From assembly GCA_034927285.1 (NCBI GenBank), contig JAYFQF010000010.1:27862-91861 (forward strand): a stretch of 64,000 bases of DNA. Reading direction: 5' to 3'. The notes beneath the pieces are model-generated. The model did no database searches. It was not told the origin of the DNA and worked only from the letters and a program-made list of their open reading frames with translations. Shown piece by piece: positions 8,564 to 15,920 of the stretch; the first letter of the stretch is position 1, and each line of letters opens with the position of its first letter. The DNA is from JAYFQF01 sp034927285 (GTDB taxonomy: Bacteria > Bacillota > Peptococcia > DRI-13 > UBA5745). A program made the translations under genes and the position numbers.

Positions 8564-9108
8564 CGGATCCTCGCCTCCGCCTTTTCTGCGCCGCCGAAGT
8601 TTTCCCGGCGCGCAGTCTCAGCCGCCGGACCTTCTTCCAGCCCTTCCTCCGGTCCTTCCCCCGGCGCCTCTAAAGAAATCTCTCCCGCCTTTTCTTCCGG
8701 TACGCCCAAAAGCTCTTTTAAGGCCCGGATTACCGCCTCCGGCGCCGTATTGGGAGGAAAAGCCATGGTAAACCCCATATCCTTAAAACGTTTTTCTACC
8801 TCGGCAAAATTCTGCTTGCCGATAACGATATTTCCGCCGATCAGCAAGGGGATCTCTCCAAGGCCGGCTTCCACGCATTTTTCCCGCATCCCCCGGCAGT
8901 CCAGCTCTCCCTGGCCGTACAGGGATCCGATGACGATGGCGTCGGCGCCGGTCTCGATGGCGGCGGCGATAAACTCCTCCTGGGATACCATCACGCCCAG
9001 GTTTGCCACTTCAAAACCTGCCTCGGTAAAGGCGTGGTACAAAATTTTGTTTCCCACGGCATGAACGTCGGAACCGATGACGCCCAGAACCAATGTCTTT
9101 TTTTCCAC
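8560..9108 (-). CDS. glmS: Glutamate mutase sigma (cobalamin-binding) subunit, with C-terminal tail
   Basis: A 182-residue protein with the B12-binding fold. The signature that supplies the lower cobalamin ligand, GVIGSDVHAVGNKIL (DxHxxG), is at about residue 10-24, and GADAIVIGSLYGQGE and LLIGGNIVIGK follow. Typical GlmS is about 137 residues; here about 45 extra residues rich in Glu, Gly and Ala follow the domain (EEKAGEISLEAPGEGPEEG region). Translation starts at GTG. It is the first gene of glmS-glmL-glmE-mal-mesaconase. Confidence 0.95.
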   Translation of the reverse strand: MEKKTLVLGVIGSDVHAVGNKILYHAFTEAGFEVANLGVMVSQEEFIAAAIETGADAIVIGSLYGQGELDCRGMREKCVEAGLGEIPLLIGGNIVIGKQNFAEVEKRFKDMGFTMAFPPNTAPEAVIRALKELLGVPEEKAGEISLEAPGEGPEEGLEEGPAAETARRENFGGAEKAEARIR

Positions 9109-9417
9109 AGAAGCGCCCCCTTATGCTTGTTTCCTTCAGGGATTTACCACTTGTTCTATGTTTATAATTTATATTAGACTATAACAATTGTCAATATCGG
9201 AAAGAGTAAAATTAAGGAAACAATATTTTTGCTCTTTTGGCAGGCGCACATCCCGGTTTCTCATATAAGCCGGCAGCCCGGCCTCCCATACGGGAACATA
9301 TCCCGGCTTTTCATCAGGGCAGCTTTTGCTCCCGGGAAATCCTTTTCGGAAAGAGGCCGCCGGATGAGGATAGTATCCCGCCTCTCCCCGGATTTATCAC
9401 AAAAAAGGCCTTTCCGT
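9109..9417 (-). promoter_or_regulatory. Leader and promoter region of the glutamate mutase operon
   Basis: On the minus strand TTGACA (9189-9194) lies 17 bases from TAAATT (9166-9171) or 15 from TATAAA (9168-9173). The whole stretch 9150-9200 is AT-rich in a GC-rich neighbourhood. This is the only good promoter before glmS. A short palindrome AAAGGCCTTT with T-run near 9405 may end the gntR transcript. Nothing else is seen in 9200-9400. Confidence 0.65.
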
Positions 9418-10548
9418 TCAAAACTCCGCTCCCCGGGCCAAAAGGGGTTTATTGGCGGCGGTATAACTGTTTTTGGCCTTCAGCTCCCCGATCCGCTCCT
9501 GCAAATACAAAAGGGACCCTTCATCTGCCCGATAGGCGCAAAGAACCCTGCGCCGGGCCCGGGTATTCAAAAGCTCCAGCGTATCCCTGCGGCAAAAGAC
9601 ATCATAATCCCGGGGCAAAAGCACCGCTTCTTTACCTTCAAGCCAGCCCGCCAGGCTCTCCCGGTCTTCCAGAAGGCAGGAAGGCGAAAGCTTTAAGCCG
9701 GGAGCATAGGACCGGCAGCTATTACGCAGCCTTGCCTCAAATTGAGGGCTGGCGCTGAGAATGCCCACACCGCCCCGGCGCGCCTCCGCCGCCGTATCCC
9801 GGTCTGCCCCCGCCAGGCCTTCCCCCAGGGAGCCCGCCGGGTCTGCCCCCGCCGGACCGGCCAAAGCCGCCCTTCCGGCGTGAGCCTCCTCCAGGGCCAA
9901 AGCCGCCAGCTCCCCGGCGCAAGCCTCTTCCAGAGCCAAAGCCACCCTCATCAGCTTCTCCTTTTCCGGAATCACTTCCTCCAGGGCGGCAAAGCAGGCC
10001 GGGGTGGTCAAAATCAAGTCCATTTCCTCCCCCAGCTTATAAGGATTGACCAGGGCCTCCCGCAGGGAGCAGGGAAAGATCCGTACCCCTTCCAGGCTTT
10101 TCAGCTGATCCGCCGCCTGGCGCAGTATCTCCGGCTCATTTTCCACCATGGCAATTTTGATTTCCGTTTCTTCCTGAGAGCGTTCCCTAAGCTTCAGCTC
10201 AAAAAAAATGCCGACTTCCGCCAAAGTGAACTCCAGATCCGCCAATTGGTCCAGCAGCCCGTCGATGGCTTTCATGGCCCGGTCTTTACGGCTTTGCTGG
10301 CTTTCCCTCAGTTCCCGGACAAAAGTTCCCCGGCCCCGGGTCATCTCGAGGGCTCCCAGGGCTTCCAGCTCATCGTAAGCGTGCTTGATGGTGCCCCGGG
10401 CCAGCCCCATGCCGTCGGCCAGCTGCCGTACCGTAGGCAGCTGGGTCCCTGCCGGCAGGTTTCCGCTTTTGATATCCCCGTGGATCAGCTGGACCAGCTG
10501 TTGATAAGCCGGCAGCCTGCTGTCGGGATTAATCGTATATTTGCGCAA
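9418..10548 (-). CDS. GntR-family regulator with a large C-terminal sensor-like domain
   Basis: Residues 1-75 form a winged helix of the GntR/YtrA type: RLPAYQQLVQLIHGDIKSG, then LPTVRQLADGMGLARGTIKHAYDELEALG and the wing TRGRGTFV. A short helical linker follows, and then about 240 residues with alpha/beta character (IKIAMVENEPEIL, MDLILTTPACFAAL, GVGILSASPQFEARL) that look like a ligand-binding or receiver-like fold rather than FCD or UTRA. A stretch of about 50 Ala/Gly/Glu residues is inserted near 215-260. Translation starts at TTG after an AGGCGGAGA site. The gene is last in citD-citE-citF-gntR and borders glmS, so it probably controls this fermentation locus. Confidence 0.8.
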   Translation of the reverse strand: MRKYTINPDSRLPAYQQLVQLIHGDIKSGNLPAGTQLPTVRQLADGMGLARGTIKHAYDELEALGALEMTRGRGTFVRELRESQQSRKDRAMKAIDGLLDQLADLEFTLAEVGIFFELKLRERSQEETEIKIAMVENEPEILRQAADQLKSLEGVRIFPCSLREALVNPYKLGEEMDLILTTPACFAALEEVIPEKEKLMRVALALEEACAGELAALALEEAHAGRAALAGPAGADPAGSLGEGLAGADRDTAAEARRGGVGILSASPQFEARLRNSCRSYAPGLKLSPSCLLEDRESLAGWLEGKEAVLLPRDYDVFCRRDTLELLNTRARRRVLCAYRADEGSLLYLQERIGELKAKNSYTAANKPLLARGAEF

Positions 10549-10613
10549 TGTTCTCCGCCTTCTTTGCTGATCTATTTTTTGCGAACAGGGCACGACCGGC
10601 GGCCCTGTCTTTT

Positions 10614-12029
10614 TTATGGCCGTTCCGGCCGGGGCATATAAACGGTGTCCTGCAGCCCTCCGTCCCGGCCGATCACCTTTGCCAGCGGCTTTTGGGTCAT
10701 GGCGGGCCGCTTCGGCACCCCGGTGATTTTTTCCGCTTTTGCCTTCAGCTCCTCTGCCGGAAGCACCGGCAGGCCCGCCTCCTTCAACCGCAGAGCCAGC
10801 TCCTGCCGCCGGGGGTTTACGGCGATGCCCCGCTGCGTCACCAGCACGTCCACATCCCGGCCGGGAGTGGAAACGCACAGCACCCGGTCGGTAAGGATGG
10901 GCAGACGCCCCCGAAACAGCGGGGCAATGATGATGGCCAGCCCGGCGCCCGCCGCGGTATCGCTGTGGCCCCCGGAGCCGCCCATCAGGACGCCGTTGGA
11001 ATCCGTATGCACATTGACGTTGAAATCGATGTCGATCTCCGTGGCCCCCAGGATCACCACGTCCAGGCTGTCCACCACGGCGCTTTTTGCGCCGGGAGAA
11101 GCATATTGCAGGGCGGAAATCTCCCGGTGCCGGGGGTTGTTCCGGATGGACTCCACCGCCTCCAAGTCAAAGCACTGGACATCCAGCAGCGATTCAAAAC
11201 AGCCCTCGTTCAGCATATCCACCATATAGCCGGTGATGCCGCCCAGACCGAAGCTGCCCACGATCTTTTCCTCCTTCATCCGGTCCTTCAGGAATTTGGC
11301 CGCGGCTAAAGAAGCTCCGCCGGCCCCGGTCTGAAAGGAAAACCCGTCTTTGAGAAGCCCCGAGGCCCGGATCACTTCGGCGGCCTTTTCCGCCATCACC
11401 AGCCCCACCGGATCTCGGGTGATTTTCGTGGTGCCGGACACGATGCCGGCGGCGTCGCCGATTTCTTCCGCGACTACCACGTAATCCACATAAATCTCGG
11501 GGATAGACCAGTCCCGCAAAGGATAAGGCACCAGATGGTCGGTGACGGCAATCACTTTTTTGGCCGCCATGGCGTCGGCAAAGGCATAGCCCAGGCTGCC
11601 GCAGGCGGACTTGCCGTATTTACCGCTGAGGTTTCCCCTGGGGTCGCTGGCGGGAGCGGCGATAAAGGCCAGGTCCACCGGTGTTTTGCCGGATTGGATA
11701 TCCCCGGCGCGGCCGCCGTGGGTACGGAATTCCACAGGCTTTTCCAGCACGCCCTGGGAAAAACGGCGGCCGATGCCGGCAGACATATAGTCGGTCTGTA
11801 CCCCGGTGACCACGCCGCTGCGGATATGATCCAGCAAGGGCAGATGGATGTCGAAAAGAGAGCTGGCATTGACGGTGAGATCCTTCAGCCCCAGGGCGGC
11901 GATTTCCGCCAGGGCCATATTCAATACATAGTCGCCGTTGCGGAGGTGATGATGAAAGGAAATGGTCATGCCGCTTTCCAGGCCGGCCAGCCGGATGGCT
12001 TCCCTCAGGGTTTTTACGACTTTATTCAT
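10614..12029 (-). CDS. citF: Citrate/citramalate lyase alpha subunit (acyl-ACP transferase)
   Basis: A 471-residue CitF-family protein, of usual length. It moves the substrate acyl group onto the acetylated acyl carrier CitD, making citramalyl-ACP (or citryl-ACP). Family blocks such as TISFHHHLRNGDYVLN, DYMSAGIGRRFSQG, the Gly-rich FQTGAGGASLA and VNVHTDSNGVLMGGSGGHSDT are clear. It overlaps the citE end by 8 bases. Given the mesaconase beside it, citramalate is the likely physiological substrate; sequence alone does not separate citrate from citramalate lyase. Confidence 0.95.
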   Translation of the reverse strand: MNKVVKTLREAIRLAGLESGMTISFHHHLRNGDYVLNMALAEIAALGLKDLTVNASSLFDIHLPLLDHIRSGVVTGVQTDYMSAGIGRRFSQGVLEKPVEFRTHGGRAGDIQSGKTPVDLAFIAAPASDPRGNLSGKYGKSACGSLGYAFADAMAAKKVIAVTDHLVPYPLRDWSIPEIYVDYVVVAEEIGDAAGIVSGTTKITRDPVGLVMAEKAAEVIRASGLLKDGFSFQTGAGGASLAAAKFLKDRMKEEKIVGSFGLGGITGYMVDMLNEGCFESLLDVQCFDLEAVESIRNNPRHREISALQYASPGAKSAVVDSLDVVILGATEIDIDFNVNVHTDSNGVLMGGSGGHSDTAAGAGLAIIIAPLFRGRLPILTDRVLCVSTPGRDVDVLVTQRGIAVNPRRQELALRLKEAGLPVLPAEELKAKAEKITGVPKRPAMTQKPLAKVIGRDGGLQDTVYMPRPERP

Positions 12030-12906
12030 GCCCTTCGCTCCTTCCCAGCCCCAGTTTTTCCGCCGCCGCCATGGTTTGGCGGGCCCGGGCCACGATGGGG
12101 GCGTCGATCATTTTGCCGTGCAGCGACACGGCGCCTTTGCCCTGGGCCCGGGCCTTCCGGATAGTCTCCAGAACCTCCCAGGCATAGTCGATCTCCGGCA
12201 AAGTTGGGCTGAACACTTGGTTTATAACGCTCACATGCCGGGGAGAAATGGCGGCTTTGCCGGAAAAGCCCAGGCTTCTGGCCTGCCGGGCGTCGTCCTC
12301 CAGCCCCCGGTCGTCGTTCACGTCGGTAAAAGGCGTATCGTACACTTCCAGCCCGGCGGCCCGGGCGGCCATCACCAGACGGCTGCGGGCATACAGGATC
12401 TCCCCGCCTTCTTTGGTCCGTTTGCAGCGCAGATCCGCCGTCAGATCCTCCGCCCCCAAGAAAAGGGCTTCTACCCGGGGACTGGCGCCGGCGATGGCAA
12501 AAGCGTTTTCCACCCCCAGGGCAGTTTCGATCAGAGGCAAAAGCCGGATCGTTTCCGAAACCAGCCCCGCCTCCTTTTCAAGACCGGCAAGAAAATCCTC
12601 CAGCCGGCAGATGTCCTGAGGGCCGCTGATTTTTGCCGGCATAATCAGGTCCGGCTTTAAAGGCGCGATTTCCCGCAGATCCGCCTGCCAGTAAGGCGTG
12701 TCCAAAGAATTGATCCGCACCACCCGCCGGCAGCCTCCCGGGTCCAGAGTCTGCAAAGCGTTGCGCACCAGGATGCGGGCCGCGTCCTTTTCCTCGGGGG
12801 AAACGGCGTCTTCCAGGTCAAAAATTACGGCGTCGGCTCCCAGGGCGGCGGCGTTGATGATGATATTCGGCGTATTGCCGGGTAAAAACAGCAGAGAACG
12901 GATCAT
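12022..12906 (-). CDS. citE: Citrate/citramalate lyase beta subunit
   Basis: A 294-residue HpcH/HpaI-type TIM-barrel aldolase that cleaves the ACP-bound acyl group, releasing pyruvate from citramalate (or oxaloacetate from citrate) and regenerating acetyl-ACP. RSLLFLPGNTPNI at the N-terminus, DAVIFDLEDAVSPEEKDAAR with the metal-binding Asp/Glu, and VRINSLDTPYW are diagnostic, and LFLGAEDLTADL follows near residue 150. Length is standard. It overlaps citD by 4 bases and citF by 8. Confidence 0.95.
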   Translation of the reverse strand: MIRSLLFLPGNTPNIIINAAALGADAVIFDLEDAVSPEEKDAARILVRNALQTLDPGGCRRVVRINSLDTPYWQADLREIAPLKPDLIMPAKISGPQDICRLEDFLAGLEKEAGLVSETIRLLPLIETALGVENAFAIAGASPRVEALFLGAEDLTADLRCKRTKEGGEILYARSRLVMAARAAGLEVYDTPFTDVNDDRGLEDDARQARSLGFSGKAAISPRHVSVINQVFSPTLPEIDYAWEVLETIRKARAQGKGAVSLHGKMIDAPIVARARQTMAAAEKLGLGRSEGHE

Positions 12907-13178
12907 TCTTCCGCCTCCTTCCCCCGCAGGACGGCGGTTTCGATCCTGGCCCGGATAACGCAGTCCAGGGCCCCCCGGTCATTGAGCCGCAGCCTGGCCT
13001 TCTCTACCTGCAGCTTTTCCAGGGTCTGCCGGGCCACCGCCAGAATCTGCGGGCCAAACTGCCGGTAGACCACGGACTCCAATTGGATTTCCAACCCTTC
13101 CCCGCAGGGCTCCAGCTCCACATAGACGTCGCTGGACTCCAGGGTGCCGGCGGAAGCCCGTCTTACAATCTCAGTCAA
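12903..13178 (-). CDS. citD: Citrate/citramalate lyase acyl carrier protein (gamma subunit)
   Basis: A 91-residue CitD. The serine that carries the phosphoribosyl-dephospho-CoA arm is in the conserved AGTLESSDVYVE near residue 10, and the C-terminal half holds the RLNDRGALDCVIRARIE block. It is the first gene of the minus-strand lyase operon. The proteins that make and attach its cofactor (CitG/CitX) and acetylate it (CitC) are encoded in the divergent operon across the 170-base promoter region. Confidence 0.94.
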   Translation of the reverse strand: MTEIVRRASAGTLESSDVYVELEPCGEGLEIQLESVVYRQFGPQILAVARQTLEKLQVEKARLRLNDRGALDCVIRARIETAVLRGKEAEE

Positions 13179-13230
13179 TTTGGGCCAGCCTCCTTTCAGC
13201 CTGAAAATTGTACTAGATCAATCTGCCTTT

Positions 13231-13260
13231 ATTATATGATATAATCCTCTTCATTTTCAA
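13231..13260 (-). promoter_or_regulatory. Promoter of citDEF with overlapping palindrome
   Basis: On the minus strand TTGAAA (13255-13260) is spaced by 18 bases from TATAAT (13231-13236). The -10 region lies inside a perfect palindrome ATTATAT-G-ATATAAT (13231-13245), a plausible operator. On the plus strand a TATACT box at 13304-13309 may serve citC. Confidence 0.7.
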
Positions 13261-13361
13261 CAGCTGTTTGAAAAAAATACTATTCAAGAAACAACCGGTA
13301 GGGTATACTGAAAGGAACAGAAAACCTCCCCCCTTGCCGCCGCTATCGTGAGGTGATGATG

Positions 13362-14360
13362 ATGGAGCTTGAATTCGGTTATCCTTTTACCGGCCCACAG
13401 CAAAAAAGCCTGGCCGCTTTTCTGGCGGCCCAGGGGCTGGGCTATGATGAAGACATTGAATTCACCGTAAATCTGGTGGAAAACCGGCAGCTTATCGCCA
13501 CCGGCTCCCTGGCGGGCTACGTTTTAAAATGTCTGGCGGTGGAAACCGGGCGGCAGGGCCAGGGACTGATGGCCTTGCTGGTCACCGAGCTGCGCAAGGA
13601 AGCCTTTGCCCGGGGCCAGGATCAGCTCCTGGCCTTCACCAAGCCCGCAAACAGCCTGCTCTTTGAGTCCCTGGGCTTTTTCCCCGTGGCCGCCACCGCC
13701 GACGCCTGCCTGTTGGAGAGCCGCCGAAACGGCGTGACGGACTTCGTCCGCTCCTTGCAAGGCCCTCTCCGGGGGGGACGGATCGGCTGTATCGTAGCTA
13801 ACTGCGACCCCTTCACCAGAGGCCACCGCTATCTGACAGAAACCGCCGCCGCCGCCTGCGACTGGCTGTATCTGCTGATCCTCTCCGAGGACCGGGGGCT
13901 TTTTTCCGCCGGAGACCGGCTGGCTTTGGCCCGGGAAAATACGGCGGACCTGCCCAACGTTTCCGTCCACCCCACCGGCGTTTACCAGGTTTCCCGGGCA
14001 ACCTTTCCCGAGTACTTCCTCCGGGACAAAACCCGGGCCGCCGAGATCAGCTGCCGGCTGGACCTGACGATCTTTGCCCGGCATTTTGCCCCGGCCCTGG
14101 GAATCAGCCGCCGCTTCGTGGGTACGGAACCTTTGTCTTTGGTGACCCGGGAATATAACGAACAGATGAAAGCCTTTTTGCCCGGCCTGGGCATTGCCGT
14201 GGAGGAGATTCCCCGCCTGGAGGTAAAGGGCGGGCCCGTCAGCGCCAGCCGGGTACGGGCTTTGTGGCGCCAGGGCGATCTGGCGGAACTGGCCCCTTTG
14301 GTGCCGGAAGCCACCCGGCGCTTTTTACGGCAGACGGCGGCAAAACAGCTTTCGGATTGA
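13362..14360 (+). CDS. citC: [Citrate (pro-3S)-lyase] ligase (lyase-ACP acetyltransferase)
   Basis: A 332-residue CitC. It uses ATP and acetate to acetylate the thiol of the lyase carrier cofactor, switching the enzyme on. An N-terminal GNAT-like part (LKCLAVETGRQGQGLMALLVTELRKEA) is followed by a nucleotidyltransferase part with IGCIVANCDPFTRGHRYLTE, whose HxGH-like motif here reads TRGHR. Four start codons occur in a row; the ATG at 13362 was chosen because GAGGTG lies 6-8 bases upstream (13353, 13356 and 13359 are alternatives). It is divergent from citDEF. Confidence 0.93.
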   Translation: MELEFGYPFTGPQQKSLAAFLAAQGLGYDEDIEFTVNLVENRQLIATGSLAGYVLKCLAVETGRQGQGLMALLVTELRKEAFARGQDQLLAFTKPANSLLFESLGFFPVAATADACLLESRRNGVTDFVRSLQGPLRGGRIGCIVANCDPFTRGHRYLTETAAAACDWLYLLILSEDRGLFSAGDRLALARENTADLPNVSVHPTGVYQVSRATFPEYFLRDKTRAAEISCRLDLTIFARHFAPALGISRRFVGTEPLSLVTREYNEQMKAFLPGLGIAVEEIPRLEVKGGPVSASRVRALWRQGDLAELAPLVPEATRRFLRQTAAKQLSD

Positions 14361-14397
14361 GCCGGCGAAACGGCTTTCGCCCGGAAAGGAGGCTCCT

Positions 14398-15318
14398 ATG
14401 CCTTATTCCCATAAAATGCAGAAAAGTCACCTCTACAGCGTCTTTTACGCTCCCCGGGGCCGGCAGCGCATCTACGAGCTGGGCATCCAGCTTTCCCAGC
14501 TGTACTTAAGCCCTTTCGACCATATTATCGGCATTGTGGGTGAGCCCGGCTCCGGAAAAAGCATGCTGATCAAAGGCATGTTTCCCGGCCTGGAACTGAC
14601 CAACGACGACAACGGCGTCAATATCCGTCCCCTGCCCCTTTTAGAGCAGGATCAGGAGAATCTCTTTTTTGTCCCGCATACTTATCATGTGGACATCCGT
14701 TTCGAAACCGGCTTCACCCAAATGCAGACTCTGGCCGACGCCATCATGGAGGCGGTGCGGCGGGATAAGCGGGTGATTGTGGAGCATTTTGACCTGGTCT
14801 ATCCCTTTTTGCCCCGAAACGCCGACTTATTGCTGGGCATCGGGGAGGAAGTGATCATCACCCGTCCCGGCCTCTTCGGCCCCGACCCCCGGGATCTCTA
14901 TGAAAAGGTCAGTAAATCCCTGGCCATGCGCCTGATGGCCCACACCGCCGAAGACCTTTGCGAGAAATTTATGCCTCCGGAGGAACTGGCCCGCTGCAAG
15001 CACGACGACGTCAAGCACGGCTTCATCCTGGCCTTTGAGGATAAAGAACCGGAGATCGACTTGGCGGAACTGGAAGCCAAAGTAAAGGAAAGCATCGCCC
15101 AGGACCTGCCCATCTGCTATCTGGATGAGGAACACATCACCATCGACGGCGAACCCCACCTGTGCACCGGGCCCCGCACCCACGTGCCCCGGACCGGCAT
15201 GATCAAAGGCTTCCGGCTTTTGCAGCATTTTATTCACGATGAACGCAACGACCGTTACCTGATGGTGGGGCTGGTGGGGGAGGATTCCCAAAGCCGGCTG
15301 GACATCATCAGTATGTAA
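14398..15318 (+). CDS. P-loop protein with alanyl-tRNA-synthetase SAD-like domain
   Basis: A 306-residue protein with two recognisable parts. Residues 42-60 hold a Walker A loop, IGIVGEPGSGKS, and EHFDLVYPF near 129 could be the Walker B strand. From about 165 onward the sequence resembles the second additional domain of alanyl/threonyl-tRNA synthetases: AHTAEDL at 181-187 matches the first metal motif (HTATHL in AlaRS, with the second His replaced by Asp), and CTGPRTHVPRTGMIKGF at 256-272 matches the CGGTHV-NTGEI motif. A strong AAAGGAGG site precedes the ATG. It sits between citC and citX-citG. A role in lyase maturation is only an inference; function is unknown. Confidence 0.75.
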   Translation: MPYSHKMQKSHLYSVFYAPRGRQRIYELGIQLSQLYLSPFDHIIGIVGEPGSGKSMLIKGMFPGLELTNDDNGVNIRPLPLLEQDQENLFFVPHTYHVDIRFETGFTQMQTLADAIMEAVRRDKRVIVEHFDLVYPFLPRNADLLLGIGEEVIITRPGLFGPDPRDLYEKVSKSLAMRLMAHTAEDLCEKFMPPEELARCKHDDVKHGFILAFEDKEPEIDLAELEAKVKESIAQDLPICYLDEEHITIDGEPHLCTGPRTHVPRTGMIKGFRLLQHFIHDERNDRYLMVGLVGEDSQSRLDIISM

Positions 15319-15920
15319 AACGTACGGGGACGGACCGGCCCTCCGGCAGGGCACGCAGCCCGGCCTGTGTTCATTCGGCAGGCAACGCAGCGGGACTGTG
15401 TTTACCGGGATTTAGTTATGTTTTTATTGCAAATCCCGGTAAATTTTCCCGGCCGTCTGTCGGGAAAAGACATCCTATTATTTTATTCTTGCCCAGAGGA
15501 CGAATTGCCGATATCCGCCCTCGATATCCTGTTTCTGTCTCCTCCGCAAGGGAAAACCAGATGTTCAGAGAGGCTTTACCGGGATTCGCTTTAAAAACAT
15601 CGCATTTTTCCGGTAAACAAAGGTCATCAGCGGTGAGGAGTCCTTTCCTTGTCCTTATCCCCCTCATCCAGGTCCTGATCCCTGCCTTTTTAATCTTTGG
15701 CCTTTTCCAACCCTTATCCAGAGGAACGCAGCTTCTGCTTAACGCTAAAGCTCCGGCCCATCTCAACCACGCCCTTATCCACAGAGCAGCAGCTACTGCC
15801 GGTCTTAATCAATCCTTTTGGTCACCCCGGCGGCGGCCGCCCGTTGATTCTTTGAGCATGATACGACGTACAAATCATTCATCCCAGATAAAAAACCGCT
15901 ATGACAAAGAGGATCGCCAA
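15319..15920 (+). repeat. Repeat-rich intergenic region before citXG
   Basis: About 600 bases with no convincing gene. A direct repeat of about 29 bases lies at 15344-15372 and 15376-15404. A perfect 12-bp inverted repeat, TTACCGGGATTT with its complement, spans 15402-15413 and 15431-15442, and TTTACCGGGATT recurs at 15575-15586. A second imperfect direct repeat beginning CCCTTATCC lies at about 15711 and 15772, bringing TTATCCAGA (15714-15722) and a perfect DnaA-box word TTATCCACA (15775-15783). No clear promoter was found. Confidence 0.55.

Noticed and set aside
10614..13178. Citrate fermentation operon
   Set aside because: No citrate carrier or oxaloacetate decarboxylase is present, and mutase and ammonia-lyase genes adjoin; citramalate fits better.
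13524..14430. Minus-strand frames opposite citC
   Set aside because: They are complements of a GC-rich coding gene with clear family motifs.
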